The notes under the pieces are model-generated. The model had not been told where the DNA came from, searched no databases, and was given only the letters and a program-made list of their open reading frames with translations. A stretch of DNA of 64,000 nt from Fibrobacter sp. UWB11 (GTDB taxonomy: Bacteria; Fibrobacterota; Fibrobacteria; Fibrobacterales; Fibrobacteraceae): assembly GCF_900143015.1 (NCBI RefSeq), contig NZ_FSRT01000002.1:62001-126000 (forward strand). The letters run 5' to 3'. Each line of letters starts with the position of its first letter. The first letter of the stretch is position 1. Positions 38,642 through 46,627 of the stretch are shown in pieces. Both the position numbers and the translations under genes were made by a program.

Positions 38642-39664
38642 ATGAGTGAAGCTATTAACAATGTCAAGCAGGCCTTTGATGCAGAACTTGCACAAACGGA
38701 CCTCACCAATCAAGAAGCGGTCAACAATCTCCGCGTAAAGTACCTCGGCAAGAAGGGCGCCGTCACCGACCTCATGAAGCAGATGGGTTCGCTCAGCGCC
38801 GAAGAACGCCCTGCTTACGGCAAGCTCGTGAACGAACTGAAGGTTGCTGTTTCCGAAGCAATCGACAAGGCTATCGAAACGGCAAACGAAGCCGCTCTCC
38901 AGAAGAAACTCGCCAGCGGCGCTGTCGATATCACGCTCCCGGGCGCAGGTATCGCCGCCGGTTCTACGCACCCGCTGTACGACGTCCGCGAAGAAATCAT
39001 CGACTTCTTTGCGCAGATGGGTTTTGATGTGGACTTCGGTCGCGACATCGAAACGGATTGGTACAACTTTGAAGCGCTCAACACTCCGCCTGACCATCCG
39101 AGCCGCGACATGCAGGACACATTCTACGTCGACAACAAGGTCATGCTCCGCACGCACACGTCGGGCACCCAGATTCACTACATGGAAACGCACAAGCCGC
39201 CTTTCCGCATGATTGCTCCGGGCCACGTGTTCCGCGTCGATAACGATGCGACCCACGCTCCGATGTTCCAGCAGTGCGAAGGTCTTGTCGTTGACGAAAA
39301 CATTAGCTTCGCCGACCTCAAGGGCGTGCTCCAGGTGTTCATGAACAAACTCTTTGGCGCAGGCGTCAAGACTCGCTTCCGTCCGAGCTTCTTCCCGTTC
39401 ACGGAACCGTCTGCAGAAATGGACGTGAGCTGCGTGTTCTGCGGTGGCAAGGGTTGCCGTCGTTGCAAGGGCACGGGCTGGATGGAAATCGGTGGTTGCG
39501 GCTCTGTGGACCCGAACGTGTTCAAAAACTGCGGCATTGATTCCGAAAAGTTCACAGGCTTTGCATTCGGTTTCGGTCTTGACCGTATCGCCATGCTCCG
39601 CCATGAGATTCCGGAAATCGGACTTTTGACAGCCAACGATCAGAGATTCCTGAGCCAATTCTAA
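38642..39664 (+). CDS. pheS: Phenylalanyl-tRNA synthetase alpha subunit
   Basis: The catalytic subunit of the enzyme that charges tRNA-Phe. The ATG at 38642 begins MSEAINNVKQAFDAEL, the usual PheS coiled-coil start; an ATG 39 bases earlier would add an unrelated leader. The 340-residue protein shows RVKYLGKKGAVTDLMKQMG, the class II motif 2 region FRVDNDATHAPMFQQCEG, FRPSFFPFTEPSAEMDV and motif 3 (GFGLDRIAML). pheT does not follow, so the two subunit genes are apart here. A symmetric terminator follows. Confidence 0.96.
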   Translation: MSEAINNVKQAFDAELAQTDLTNQEAVNNLRVKYLGKKGAVTDLMKQMGSLSAEERPAYGKLVNELKVAVSEAIDKAIETANEAALQKKLASGAVDITLPGAGIAAGSTHPLYDVREEIIDFFAQMGFDVDFGRDIETDWYNFEALNTPPDHPSRDMQDTFYVDNKVMLRTHTSGTQIHYMETHKPPFRMIAPGHVFRVDNDATHAPMFQQCEGLVVDENISFADLKGVLQVFMNKLFGAGVKTRFRPSFFPFTEPSAEMDVSCVFCGGKGCRRCKGTGWMEIGGCGSVDPNVFKNCGIDSEKFTGFAFGFGLDRIAMLRHEIPEIGLLTANDQRFLSQF

Positions 39665-39694
39665 GTTAATTCGAAATTAGGAATTAAAAAGTGA

Positions 39695-39722
39695 AAAGGC
39701 GGGCTTAAGCCCGCCATTTTTC
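39695..39722. terminator. Terminator between pheS and manC, probably two-way
   Basis: GGCGGGCTTAAGCCCGCC (39698-39715) is a perfect palindrome with A-rich sequence on the left and ATTTTTC on the right, between converging genes. Confidence 0.8.
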
Positions 39723-39726
39723 ATTA

Positions 39727-39767
39727 GATCCTTCGACTTCGTGCTTCGCACTGCGCTCAGGATGACA
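39727..39767. repeat. Dispersed repeat family B
   Basis: GATCCTTCGACTTCG...GCGCTCAGGATGACA, between the pheS terminator and the end of manC. A second small palindrome (GCGGGCGAAGCCCGC, 39771-39785) adjoins it. Confidence 0.88.
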
Positions 39768-39791
39768 GAAGCGGGCGAAGCCCGCCCATGT

Positions 39792-41171
39792 TTAAGAGCG
39801 CTTGTAGTCGTCCTGCACGCGGATGATGTCGTCTTCGCCGGTGTATTCGCCGACCTGGACTTCAACAATCACGAGCGGAAGCTTGCCTTCGTTCTGCAAA
39901 CGATGAACCGTTCCCGACGGGATGTATGTCGATTCATTCGGACGCACATAGAACACCTTGTCGCCAACAGTCACTGTAGCGGTACCGCTCACAACGACCC
40001 AATGTTCAGAACGGTGCAAATGCTTCTGCAACGAGAGGCGTTCGCCCGGACGCACGACAATGCGCTTCATCTTGTAGCGGTCTGTCGATTCGAGCACGGA
40101 GTAAGTACCCCACGGACGATTGACCGTCTGCGGCACAGTCGGCAAGTCAGAGCCGCGAGCCTTGAGTTCGTCAACAACTTTCTTTACCTTCTGGCTGCTT
40201 GCAAGCGGAGCGACCAAGAGTGCATCCGGCGTATCGACAATCAACATGTTATCCAAATCGATTGTGCAAATCTGACGCTGACCGCCAAGCACGAGCGAGT
40301 TCTTGGAACCAATGCCCAAGTGCTTTGCGTTTATGTTGTTGCCGTTTTCATCGTGATCGAATTCACCATAGAGAGAATCGAATGCACCAAGATCAGACCA
40401 GCCGATATCGCTCGGCACGACCTTCACCTTCGAAGATTTTTCCATCACAGCGTAGTCAATCGAATTCGAAGGAATGTTCATCATGTCTTCATGATCGACA
40501 CGAATAAGCGAGTCCTTATTTTCTTTCTTGGCATTTGCAAAGGCTACCTTAGCGGCGCTCAAGATATCCGGAGAATAAACTTCAAGTTCGCTCAAGAACG
40601 TAGAAGCCTTGAAGCAGAAGATACCGCTGTTCCAGAAGAATCTTCCAGAAGCGACATACTTCTTTGCAGTTTCCAAATCCGGCTTTTCAACAAAGCGCTT
40701 GACATCTTCGCCATTCGCTTCAATGTAGCCGTAGCCAGTTTCCGGGCCCGTCGGCGTAATGCCAAACGTCACCAAGAAACCTTTCTTAGCAAATTCTTCG
40801 GCCTTGCGCAAACAATCTTCGTAGGCGTCAGCCTTGCGAATCACGTGATCCGAAGGAGACACGAGAACGATATCGTCCGGATTCAAGCCGAGGCAGGCAA
40901 GAGCAATTGCCGGAGCCGTATTGCGACCCACCGGTTCCAGGAGGAAGCGTGCCTTGTCAGCGCCGACTTCCTCGAGCTGGTCCTTAGCCAAGAAATACTG
41001 ATCCGCATTGCTAACAATGTATTGAGCTTCACAAATGCGAGAATTGGTTTTTACAGTACGCTGGAACAAGGATGCACCGTCAAAAAGACGTGCAAACTGT
41101 TTCGGCATAAGGGAGCGGCTAATCGGCCAAAGACGCGTTCCGCTACCACCACACAAAATCAAGTTAATCAT
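39792..41171 (-). CDS. manC: Mannose-1-phosphate guanylyltransferase / mannose-6-phosphate isomerase
   Basis: Makes GDP-mannose for surface polysaccharides. The 459-residue protein has the nucleotidyltransferase start MINLILCGGSGTRLWPISR, a middle sugar-binding region (VEKPDLETAKKYVASGRFFWNSGIF) and a C-terminal type II isomerase cupin (about 345-450, with NRPWGTYSVLE, LSLQKHLHRSEHW, YIPSGTVHRL). It is the last gene of the leftward polysaccharide cluster, 20 bp after the export gene. Confidence 0.95.
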   Translation of the reverse strand: MINLILCGGSGTRLWPISRSLMPKQFARLFDGASLFQRTVKTNSRICEAQYIVSNADQYFLAKDQLEEVGADKARFLLEPVGRNTAPAIALACLGLNPDDIVLVSPSDHVIRKADAYEDCLRKAEEFAKKGFLVTFGITPTGPETGYGYIEANGEDVKRFVEKPDLETAKKYVASGRFFWNSGIFCFKASTFLSELEVYSPDILSAAKVAFANAKKENKDSLIRVDHEDMMNIPSNSIDYAVMEKSSKVKVVPSDIGWSDLGAFDSLYGEFDHDENGNNINAKHLGIGSKNSLVLGGQRQICTIDLDNMLIVDTPDALLVAPLASSQKVKKVVDELKARGSDLPTVPQTVNRPWGTYSVLESTDRYKMKRIVVRPGERLSLQKHLHRSEHWVVVSGTATVTVGDKVFYVRPNESTYIPSGTVHRLQNEGKLPLVIVEVQVGEYTGEDDIIRVQDDYKRS

Positions 41172-41191
41172 TTTAATAGCCCTGATAACTG

Positions 41192-42346
41192 TTATTTAGA
41201 GCTGGCTTTCTTTTGAGAAGGAGTCTTCCAACCAGCGTTATTAATTTCCTGGATATTCTGAACGATATTCGTACCAGTGTAAACAGCATTCATCGTCGGC
41301 AAGATCAAGCTAAGAAGACGGTTCCAAGTTGCAATACCAGAAGCATCGACATAAACGATATCACGCGGATTCAATTCGAAGCGGTCGGCCATTGCTAAAG
41401 CCAAAGCATTCTTTGCATCCAACTGATAGATATCAATCTTTTCTTGGGACGTGTTTCTTATAACATAAACATCTTTCGGCGAAGCATTGATGGCATTCAC
41501 ACCACCGGCAGAAGCAAGAGCTTCAGCCAAGGACAAATAGCTATCCATGCGGACAATGCCGGTTCTGTTCACTTCACCAAGGACGTACACCTTTCTGTCA
41601 CGTTCCATTTGGCTTCTTAACGGGACAAAGAGTTGGTCACCCGGCTTCACGAGAATACGGTCAATGGCAATATTATCCTTGAATGCACGGACATAGTCGA
41701 TGTTATAGATTTTTTCGCCACGACGAAGCTGAACAAACGAAGGATCGGCCAATTCACTAAAGCCGCCCACATTTGCAATCATATCAGAAATCGTCATCGG
41801 GTTTTCATCAAACCTTACAACACCCGGTCTATTGACGGCACCAGAAACAAAAGCCTTACGGCTGTGGTAACCAGTCACGCGAACATCCACCTGAGGATCG
41901 TTAAGAATCTTGTCCGAAAGGCGTTTTGTAATTTCGGCGCGAAGTTCCTGAGCGGTAAGACCAGCAACCTGAATTTCACCGGCATACGGGTAGAAAAGCT
42001 TGCCATCGGTCGTCACCTTTTGGCCGGCCGGCTGGTATTGACCCATCGGGGAAGTCAGTTCCGGATGTTCCCAGACAACCACCTGAACCATATCCAAAGG
42101 TCCAATCCTGTATTCCAAGTCAGGAAGGGAATCCACCAGCAAATCTTCCAATTTGCCTTCGTACGGATTCGGGGCGACCTGCACCGGTTCACCCATGTCA
42201 CCTTCGTCAATGGAATGTAGTTTGAACGTAATTCCATTATAGGTCGTGGAGTCTGTGGGAATGTCCATTCGCATCTGAGGAGCAGCAAAGCAACCGCTCA
42301 AGATAACTCCGGCTACACCACAAAGAGCAATACCAATTTTATTCAT
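41192..42346 (-). CDS. Wza-like polysaccharide export lipoprotein
   Basis: Outer-membrane export channel for capsule or exopolysaccharide. The 384-residue protein has a lipoprotein signal (VILSGC, Cys19), a polysaccharide-export domain at about 75-165 (LEYRIGPLDMVQVVVWEHPEL, TQDGKLFYPYAGEI-like region) and SLBB domains after it (FVSGAVNRPGVVRF, VYVLGEVNRTGIVRM). Length matches E. coli Wza (379). The neighbouring tyrosine phosphatase is the usual partner; the matching kinase/co-polymerase (Wzc type) is not in the window. Confidence 0.92.
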   Translation of the reverse strand: MNKIGIALCGVAGVILSGCFAAPQMRMDIPTDSTTYNGITFKLHSIDEGDMGEPVQVAPNPYEGKLEDLLVDSLPDLEYRIGPLDMVQVVVWEHPELTSPMGQYQPAGQKVTTDGKLFYPYAGEIQVAGLTAQELRAEITKRLSDKILNDPQVDVRVTGYHSRKAFVSGAVNRPGVVRFDENPMTISDMIANVGGFSELADPSFVQLRRGEKIYNIDYVRAFKDNIAIDRILVKPGDQLFVPLRSQMERDRKVYVLGEVNRTGIVRMDSYLSLAEALASAGGVNAINASPKDVYVIRNTSQEKIDIYQLDAKNALALAMADRFELNPRDIVYVDASGIATWNRLLSLILPTMNAVYTGTNIVQNIQEINNAGWKTPSQKKASSK

Positions 42347-42363
42347 ACGTTTCCTTTTTAGAA

Positions 42364-42810
42364 TTATTTTGCGGCTTCACTCTGCCTAATTTTTTCAACC
42401 CAATACGGAGTCAGTTTGGAAATAAAATTCCAGGCCATGACATACGCATTTTCCGGTCTTCTGTACGGGTCAGGAATATCGACCTGGCGGGATTCACCAT
42501 AGCGAAACACCTTACCTTCGAGCCACGGGTATTTGTGCAAAAGTTCCCTTTTATGCCCATTTTCCATTACCAAAATCAAATCGGCCCATTTAAGAATGTC
42601 CAAATTGATTTGACGTGCCTTGTGAGCGCTCATGTCAATGCCATGCTGCAAGGCTATCTTCTGGGAAATTTCGTGAGCAGGATTATCCACCAAAGCACCA
42701 AGGCCCGCACTCATTACATTGAAGTCCGGTCCGAGTTCTTTTTTTAAAAGGTACTCCCCTGTTGGGCTGCGGCAGATATTCCCTGTACAAACGACAAGAA
42801 TGTTTTTCAT
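42364..42810 (-). CDS. Low-molecular-weight protein tyrosine phosphatase (Wzb-like)
   Basis: From the ATG at 42810 the product is 148 residues, the normal length. The active-site loop VCTGNICRSPT (Cys8, Arg14) and the general-acid DIPDPYR near residue 116 are intact. In capsule clusters such phosphatases dephosphorylate the tyrosine kinase that controls chain export. It lies 17 bp before the Wza-like gene. An upstream ATG would add an unlikely hydrophobic leader. Confidence 0.93.
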   Translation of the reverse strand: MKNILVVCTGNICRSPTGEYLLKKELGPDFNVMSAGLGALVDNPAHEISQKIALQHGIDMSAHKARQINLDILKWADLILVMENGHKRELLHKYPWLEGKVFRYGESRQVDIPDPYRRPENAYVMAWNFISKLTPYWVEKIRQSEAAK

Positions 42811-42888
42811 GATAGCGTAATAATAGAAAAATAAGTTTAAGTTTACAATCAATAGGCATCAGTCATAACTAATGACAAACGTCTAAAA

Positions 42889-43452
42889 CTATAAATCAAA
42901 AGCGAAGCCAAGATCCTTGAGGCACGGGTTCTTGGTATCCTTTTCGGAGAGGAGCGGTTCAAAACCGTCTCCCACCGGCCACTTGATGCCAATTTCCGGA
43001 TCGTTCCACATCAGGCCACCTTCGTCGCCCGGGGCGTAGAAACGCGTGCACTTGTAAACAAACGATGCCGTTTCGGAAAGCACTACAAAGCCGTGAGCAA
43101 AGCCTTCGGGAATGTAGAATTGCTTCTTGTTTTCGGCAGAGAGCGTAACGCCCACCCATTTGCCGAACGTCTTGCTGTTCTTGCGGAGGTCGACGGCCAC
43201 ATCAAAGACTTCGCCTTCGATGACGCGGACAAGCTTGCCCTGCGGATTCTGCTTTTGGAAATGGAGACCGCGAAGCACGCCCTTCTTGCTGCGAGATTCA
43301 TTATCTTGCACGAAATCGACATCAATGCCACCTTCGGCAAAGTCGCGGCGGCTGTAGGTTTCCATAAAATAACCGCGGGCATCGCCGAACACGGTCGGTT
43401 CAATGATTTTCACACCTTCGATTTTTGTATCTATAAAGTTAAACTTTCCCAT
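42889..43452 (-). CDS. rfbC: dTDP-4-dehydrorhamnose 3,5-epimerase
   Basis: Third step of dTDP-L-rhamnose synthesis. The ATG at 43452 gives 187 residues, normal for RmlC. It begins MGKFNFIDTKIEGVKIIEP. The cupin core shows DNESRSKKGVLRGLHFQ with the catalytic His, then FAHGFVVLSETASFVYKC and DPEIGIKWPV. It starts just 8 bp after rfbB, so the two are cotranscribed. Confidence 0.95.
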   Translation of the reverse strand: MGKFNFIDTKIEGVKIIEPTVFGDARGYFMETYSRRDFAEGGIDVDFVQDNESRSKKGVLRGLHFQKQNPQGKLVRVIEGEVFDVAVDLRKNSKTFGKWVGVTLSAENKKQFYIPEGFAHGFVVLSETASFVYKCTRFYAPGDEGGLMWNDPEIGIKWPVGDGFEPLLSEKDTKNPCLKDLGFAFDL

Positions 43453-43460
43453 TTTAGCAA

Positions 43461-44597
43461 TTACCTGTTCTTGTACATCGTTTCGTAATACTTTTCGTAG
43501 TCGCCGCTCGTGATGTTGTCCAGCCATTCCTGGTTGTCCAAGTACCAGCGCACGGTCTTTTCGATACCTTCTTCGAACTGCAACGACGGTTCCCAGCCGA
43601 GTTCCTTCTGGAGCTTGGTGGAATCAATAGCGTAGCGGGCATCGTGGCCCAAGCGGTCCGTCACGTAAGTGATGAGGTTCAAGTCTTCGCCTTCAGCACG
43701 GCCAAGGAGCTTATCAACGGTCTTGATGACGACCTTGATGATATCGATGTTCTTCCATTCGTTGAAGCCACCGATATTGTAGGTTTCGGCAATATTACCA
43801 TTGTGGAAAATCACGTCAATCGCGCGGGCATGGTCTTCGACAAAGAGCCAGTCGCGGACGTTTTCACCCTTGCCATAAACCGGGAGCGGCTTCTTGTGGC
43901 GGATGTTGTTGATGAAGAGCGGGATAAGCTTTTCGGGGAACTGGTACGGACCGTAGTTGTTGGAGCAGTTCGTCACGATGGTCGGCATGCCGTAGGTATC
44001 GTGGAACGCACGCACAAAGTGGTCGGAGCCAGCCTTGGATGCGGAATACGGGCTATGCGGCGTGTACTTCGTCGTTTCGTAGAAGAAGTCGTCACCGTAA
44101 GCCAAGTGATGTTCCGAGCTAGAAGCCGTCGTCGTGAACGGAGGCGTGATGCCTTCCGGGTGGTTCATCTTGAGGGCGCCGTAGACTTCGTCGGTCGAAA
44201 TGTGGTAGAAACGCTTGCCTTCGTACTTTTCGGGGAGGCTTTCCCAGTAGAGCTTGGCGGCCTGCAAAAGCGTGAGCGTACCCATGACGTTCGTACGAGC
44301 AAATGTGAACGGATCCTTGATGGAACGGTCCACATGGCTTTCGGCAGCAAGGTGGATGATGCCATCGACCTGTTCGTCCTGCATAAGCTTGTAGAATGCG
44401 TCAAAATCGCAAATATCCATTTTCACGAACTTGTAGTTCGGCTTGTCTTCGACATCCTTCAAGTTCGCAAGATTACCCGCATAAGTAAGCTTATCAAGGT
44501 TGATAATCTTGTATTCAGGATACTTATTGACAAAAAGACGAACGACATGGCTACCAATAAAGCCAGCACCGCCTGTAATCACTATTGAACGTTTCAT
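43461..44597 (-). CDS. rfbB: dTDP-glucose 4,6-dehydratase
   Basis: Second step of dTDP-rhamnose synthesis. The ATG at 44597 is preceded by GGAG and begins MKRSIVITGGAGFIGSHVVR, the NAD-binding start. The 378-residue protein has the active-site FYHISTDEVYGAL and the YSASKAGSDHFVRAFHDTYG catalytic YxxxK. An insert after the DEVYG block (HHLAYGDDFFYETTKYTPHS) makes it slightly longer than the usual 355 residues. rfbD is missing from the window, so the last reduction step must be encoded elsewhere or the sugar differs. Confidence 0.95.
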   Translation of the reverse strand: MKRSIVITGGAGFIGSHVVRLFVNKYPEYKIINLDKLTYAGNLANLKDVEDKPNYKFVKMDICDFDAFYKLMQDEQVDGIIHLAAESHVDRSIKDPFTFARTNVMGTLTLLQAAKLYWESLPEKYEGKRFYHISTDEVYGALKMNHPEGITPPFTTTASSSEHHLAYGDDFFYETTKYTPHSPYSASKAGSDHFVRAFHDTYGMPTIVTNCSNNYGPYQFPEKLIPLFINNIRHKKPLPVYGKGENVRDWLFVEDHARAIDVIFHNGNIAETYNIGGFNEWKNIDIIKVVIKTVDKLLGRAEGEDLNLITYVTDRLGHDARYAIDSTKLQKELGWEPSLQFEEGIEKTVRWYLDNQEWLDNITSGDYEKYYETMYKNR

Positions 44598-44681
44598 GCT
44601 TTTCTCCAATTTACAAGAACAATATAGAAATTGTAAAAACAGATTCCATTTAAAGCGCCCTACAATAACAGTATTTGACAT

Positions 44682-44713
44682 AAAAAAAGAACCCGGCAAA
44701 GAAAGCCGAGTTC
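44682..44713 (-). terminator. Terminator after the lipoprotein gene
   Basis: On the minus strand GAACTCGGC and GCCGGGTTC pair (one mismatch or wobble) around TTTCTTT, followed by seven T. It isolates the lipoprotein gene from rfbB downstream. Confidence 0.78.
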
Positions 44714-44737
44714 GTTGAGATAATAAGAAGTTTAGAA

Positions 44738-45379
44738 CTAAAGTCCTGCGTCTTGAAGCAATACAGGATACAAATAATTTCGATAAACCCACATAGCCTG
44801 TTCTTGGCCTAAATTTTTATATGTAGTCGCTTGCAGGACTATTTCATCATGTTTTCCAGGATTAAAAGTTGCAGCAAAAGTTGAAACAACACCAACACTT
44901 TTCCCACGAGGCAACTCATCTACGCACCTATTTTCAACAGCGTTTGAAACCGACACGGGAACACTTGATTCTGTATATCTACCCACACCTGAAACTTCTT
45001 TGCAATTTCCAAAATCATCACAGTCTTGCACGCATATAGTTCTAATATAAAGTAAATCAGCCTTTGTAGGAGCAGCATCTTTTGCAATCATTATTTTTGC
45101 ATAACCTTGATTAACGCTATTCACTAGGAGTTCTTGACGATAATGATACGTATGGCCCCAAAGATCAACTCGTCTAAAATAATTATGATCAGTATCGCCA
45201 CACACATTTTGAGGGCAATCATCTACAACAGCCTGCAAATTAGGTATTTCAGCAAATTCTATAACAAGTCCTTGCTGAGCAGCACCTATTGAAGACGTAA
45301 CAGAATTATCCATGCCCGATTCAGAGCAACCCATCATCGCCAAAGCCCAAACAACGGCCCCCAAAGTAACTTTTTTCAT
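44738..45379 (-). CDS. Lipoprotein of unknown function inside the polysaccharide cluster
   Basis: I do not recognise this 213-residue protein. It has a lipoprotein signal (AMMGC, Cys18) and then a domain with paired cysteines (DDCPQNVCGDTDHN, TICVQDCDDFGNCKEV) that suggest disulfides. It has its own ribosome site (AAAGGAG) and terminator, and a 288-bp AT-rich leader region. Both gene and flanks are more AT-rich than the rfb genes on either side, which suggests a later insertion between rfbA and rfbB. Surface location is likely; function unknown. Confidence 0.75.
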   Translation of the reverse strand: MKKVTLGAVVWALAMMGCSESGMDNSVTSSIGAAQQGLVIEFAEIPNLQAVVDDCPQNVCGDTDHNYFRRVDLWGHTYHYRQELLVNSVNQGYAKIMIAKDAAPTKADLLYIRTICVQDCDDFGNCKEVSGVGRYTESSVPVSVSNAVENRCVDELPRGKSVGVVSTFAATFNPGKHDEIVLQATTYKNLGQEQAMWVYRNYLYPVLLQDAGL

Positions 45380-45667
45380 AATTATCTCCTTTTAAAAAAA
45401 GTTGGGCCACAATATATTTTATTTTAATTTAGATTTCAATACAACATTTTCAATTATAACATAAAAATAATTTATCTATTAAAACTCCATACATACTACA
45501 AACTAATAACCCTTTATCGACAGTCAACAAACTAATTTATAATAAAACTCAAATTAATTTATTTTCATCATACAAGCAAACAAAATCCAAAAAGAAAAAA
45601 ATCCAGCTACAAGAGCCGGATTTCATTTTCAAAAGAATGATTTTATAACAGAGCGTTGCGTCTGAGC
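45380..45667. other. AT-rich gap upstream of the lipoprotein gene
   Basis: About 290 bases with no gene. The part nearest the lipoprotein gene is very AT-rich (probable promoter region); the end near rfbA holds its terminator. No repeat element of the A, B or C families is visible. Confidence 0.6.
45590..45625 (-). terminator. Terminator after rfbA
   Basis: On the minus strand AATCCGGCT and AGCTGGATT pair (one G-U) around CTTGT, followed by TTTTTTC. Confidence 0.75.
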
Positions 45668-46555
45668 TTAATAATGAATTTTTCCTTCAGCAACTTTTTT
45701 CAAGTGCTGGCCGTAAGGAGACTTACCATACTTGGCGGCTGATTCCAAAAGTTTTTCTTTGTTGATCCAACCGTTGATATAGGCAATTTCTTCGATTGCA
45801 GAAATCTGGATACCCTGGCGGTTTTCGACCATTTTCACGAACTCGCCCGCTTCGATGAGGCTATCCATCGTGCCGGTATCAAGCCATGCAAAACCACGGC
45901 CCAAGAGTTTCACGTCAAGTTCGCCCTTGTCGAGATAGGTCTTGTTAAGGTCGGTAATTTCAAGTTCGCCACGAGCACTCGGCTTTTGCACCTTTGCAAA
46001 TTTCGAAACGCGATTGTCGTAGAAATAAAGGCCTGTAATGGCATAATTGCTCTTCGGTTCCTTCGGCTTTTCTTCCACCGAAATCACCTTGCCATCCTTA
46101 TCGAATTCCACGACGCCAAAGCGTTCCGGGTCCTCGACATAATAACCGAACACACTTGCACGTCCGTTTTCTTCGGCGTTTTTCACAGCGGCCTTCAAAA
46201 GCGGGCTAAAACCGTTTCCATAGAAGATGTTATCGCCAAGGACCATTGCACAGCAATCATCGCCAATAAATTCTTCGCCAAGGATGAATGCCTGAGCAAG
46301 TCCGTCCGGGCTCGGTTGTACCTTGTAACTCAAGTTGAGACCCATGGCAGAACCATCGCCAAGCAAGCGTTCAAAATTCGGTAAATCCGTCGGAGTCGAT
46401 ATAATAAGAATATCACGGATACCCGCCAGCATAAGCGTAGACAACGGATAATAAATCATCGGCTTATCATAGACCGGCAAAAGTTGCTTCGACGTAACCA
46501 TCGTAAGCGGATACAGACGCGTGCCGGAACCCCCAGCGAGTACGATACCTTTCAT
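45668..46555 (-). CDS. rfbA: Glucose-1-phosphate thymidylyltransferase
   Basis: First step of dTDP-sugar synthesis, joining glucose-1-phosphate and dTTP. The 295-residue protein begins [18 protein letters not shown] and shows the family motifs [50 protein letters not shown] and [14 protein letters not shown]. Length is normal. AGGAG precedes the ATG. It has its own terminator, so it is transcribed separately from rfbBC although on the same strand. Confidence 0.96.
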   Translation of the reverse strand: MKGIVLAGGSGTRLYPLTMVTSKQLLPVYDKPMIYYPLSTLMLAGIRDILIISTPTDLPNFERLLGDGSAMGLNLSYKVQPSPDGLAQAFILGEEFIGDDCCAMVLGDNIFYGNGFSPLLKAAVKNAEENGRASVFGYYVEDPERFGVVEFDKDGKVISVEEKPKEPKSNYAITGLYFYDNRVSKFAKVQKPSARGELEITDLNKTYLDKGELDVKLLGRGFAWLDTGTMDSLIEAGEFVKMVENRQGIQISAIEEIAYINGWINKEKLLESAAKYGKSPYGQHLKKVAEGKIHY

Positions 46556-46627
46556 AACAAATCTCCTTGATTTCGAAAATAGAAAACTTCCTACGAAATA
46601 TTTTCAAAAAGTTATCTTTGCACCACT

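Noticed and set aside
39741-41216. 491-residue plus-strand frame opposite manC
   Set aside because: ManC motifs are clear on the minus strand; the plus frame begins inside a repeat B element.
42889-46555. Complete dTDP-rhamnose pathway
   Set aside because: rfbA, rfbB and rfbC are present but no rfbD-type reductase gene is in the window.
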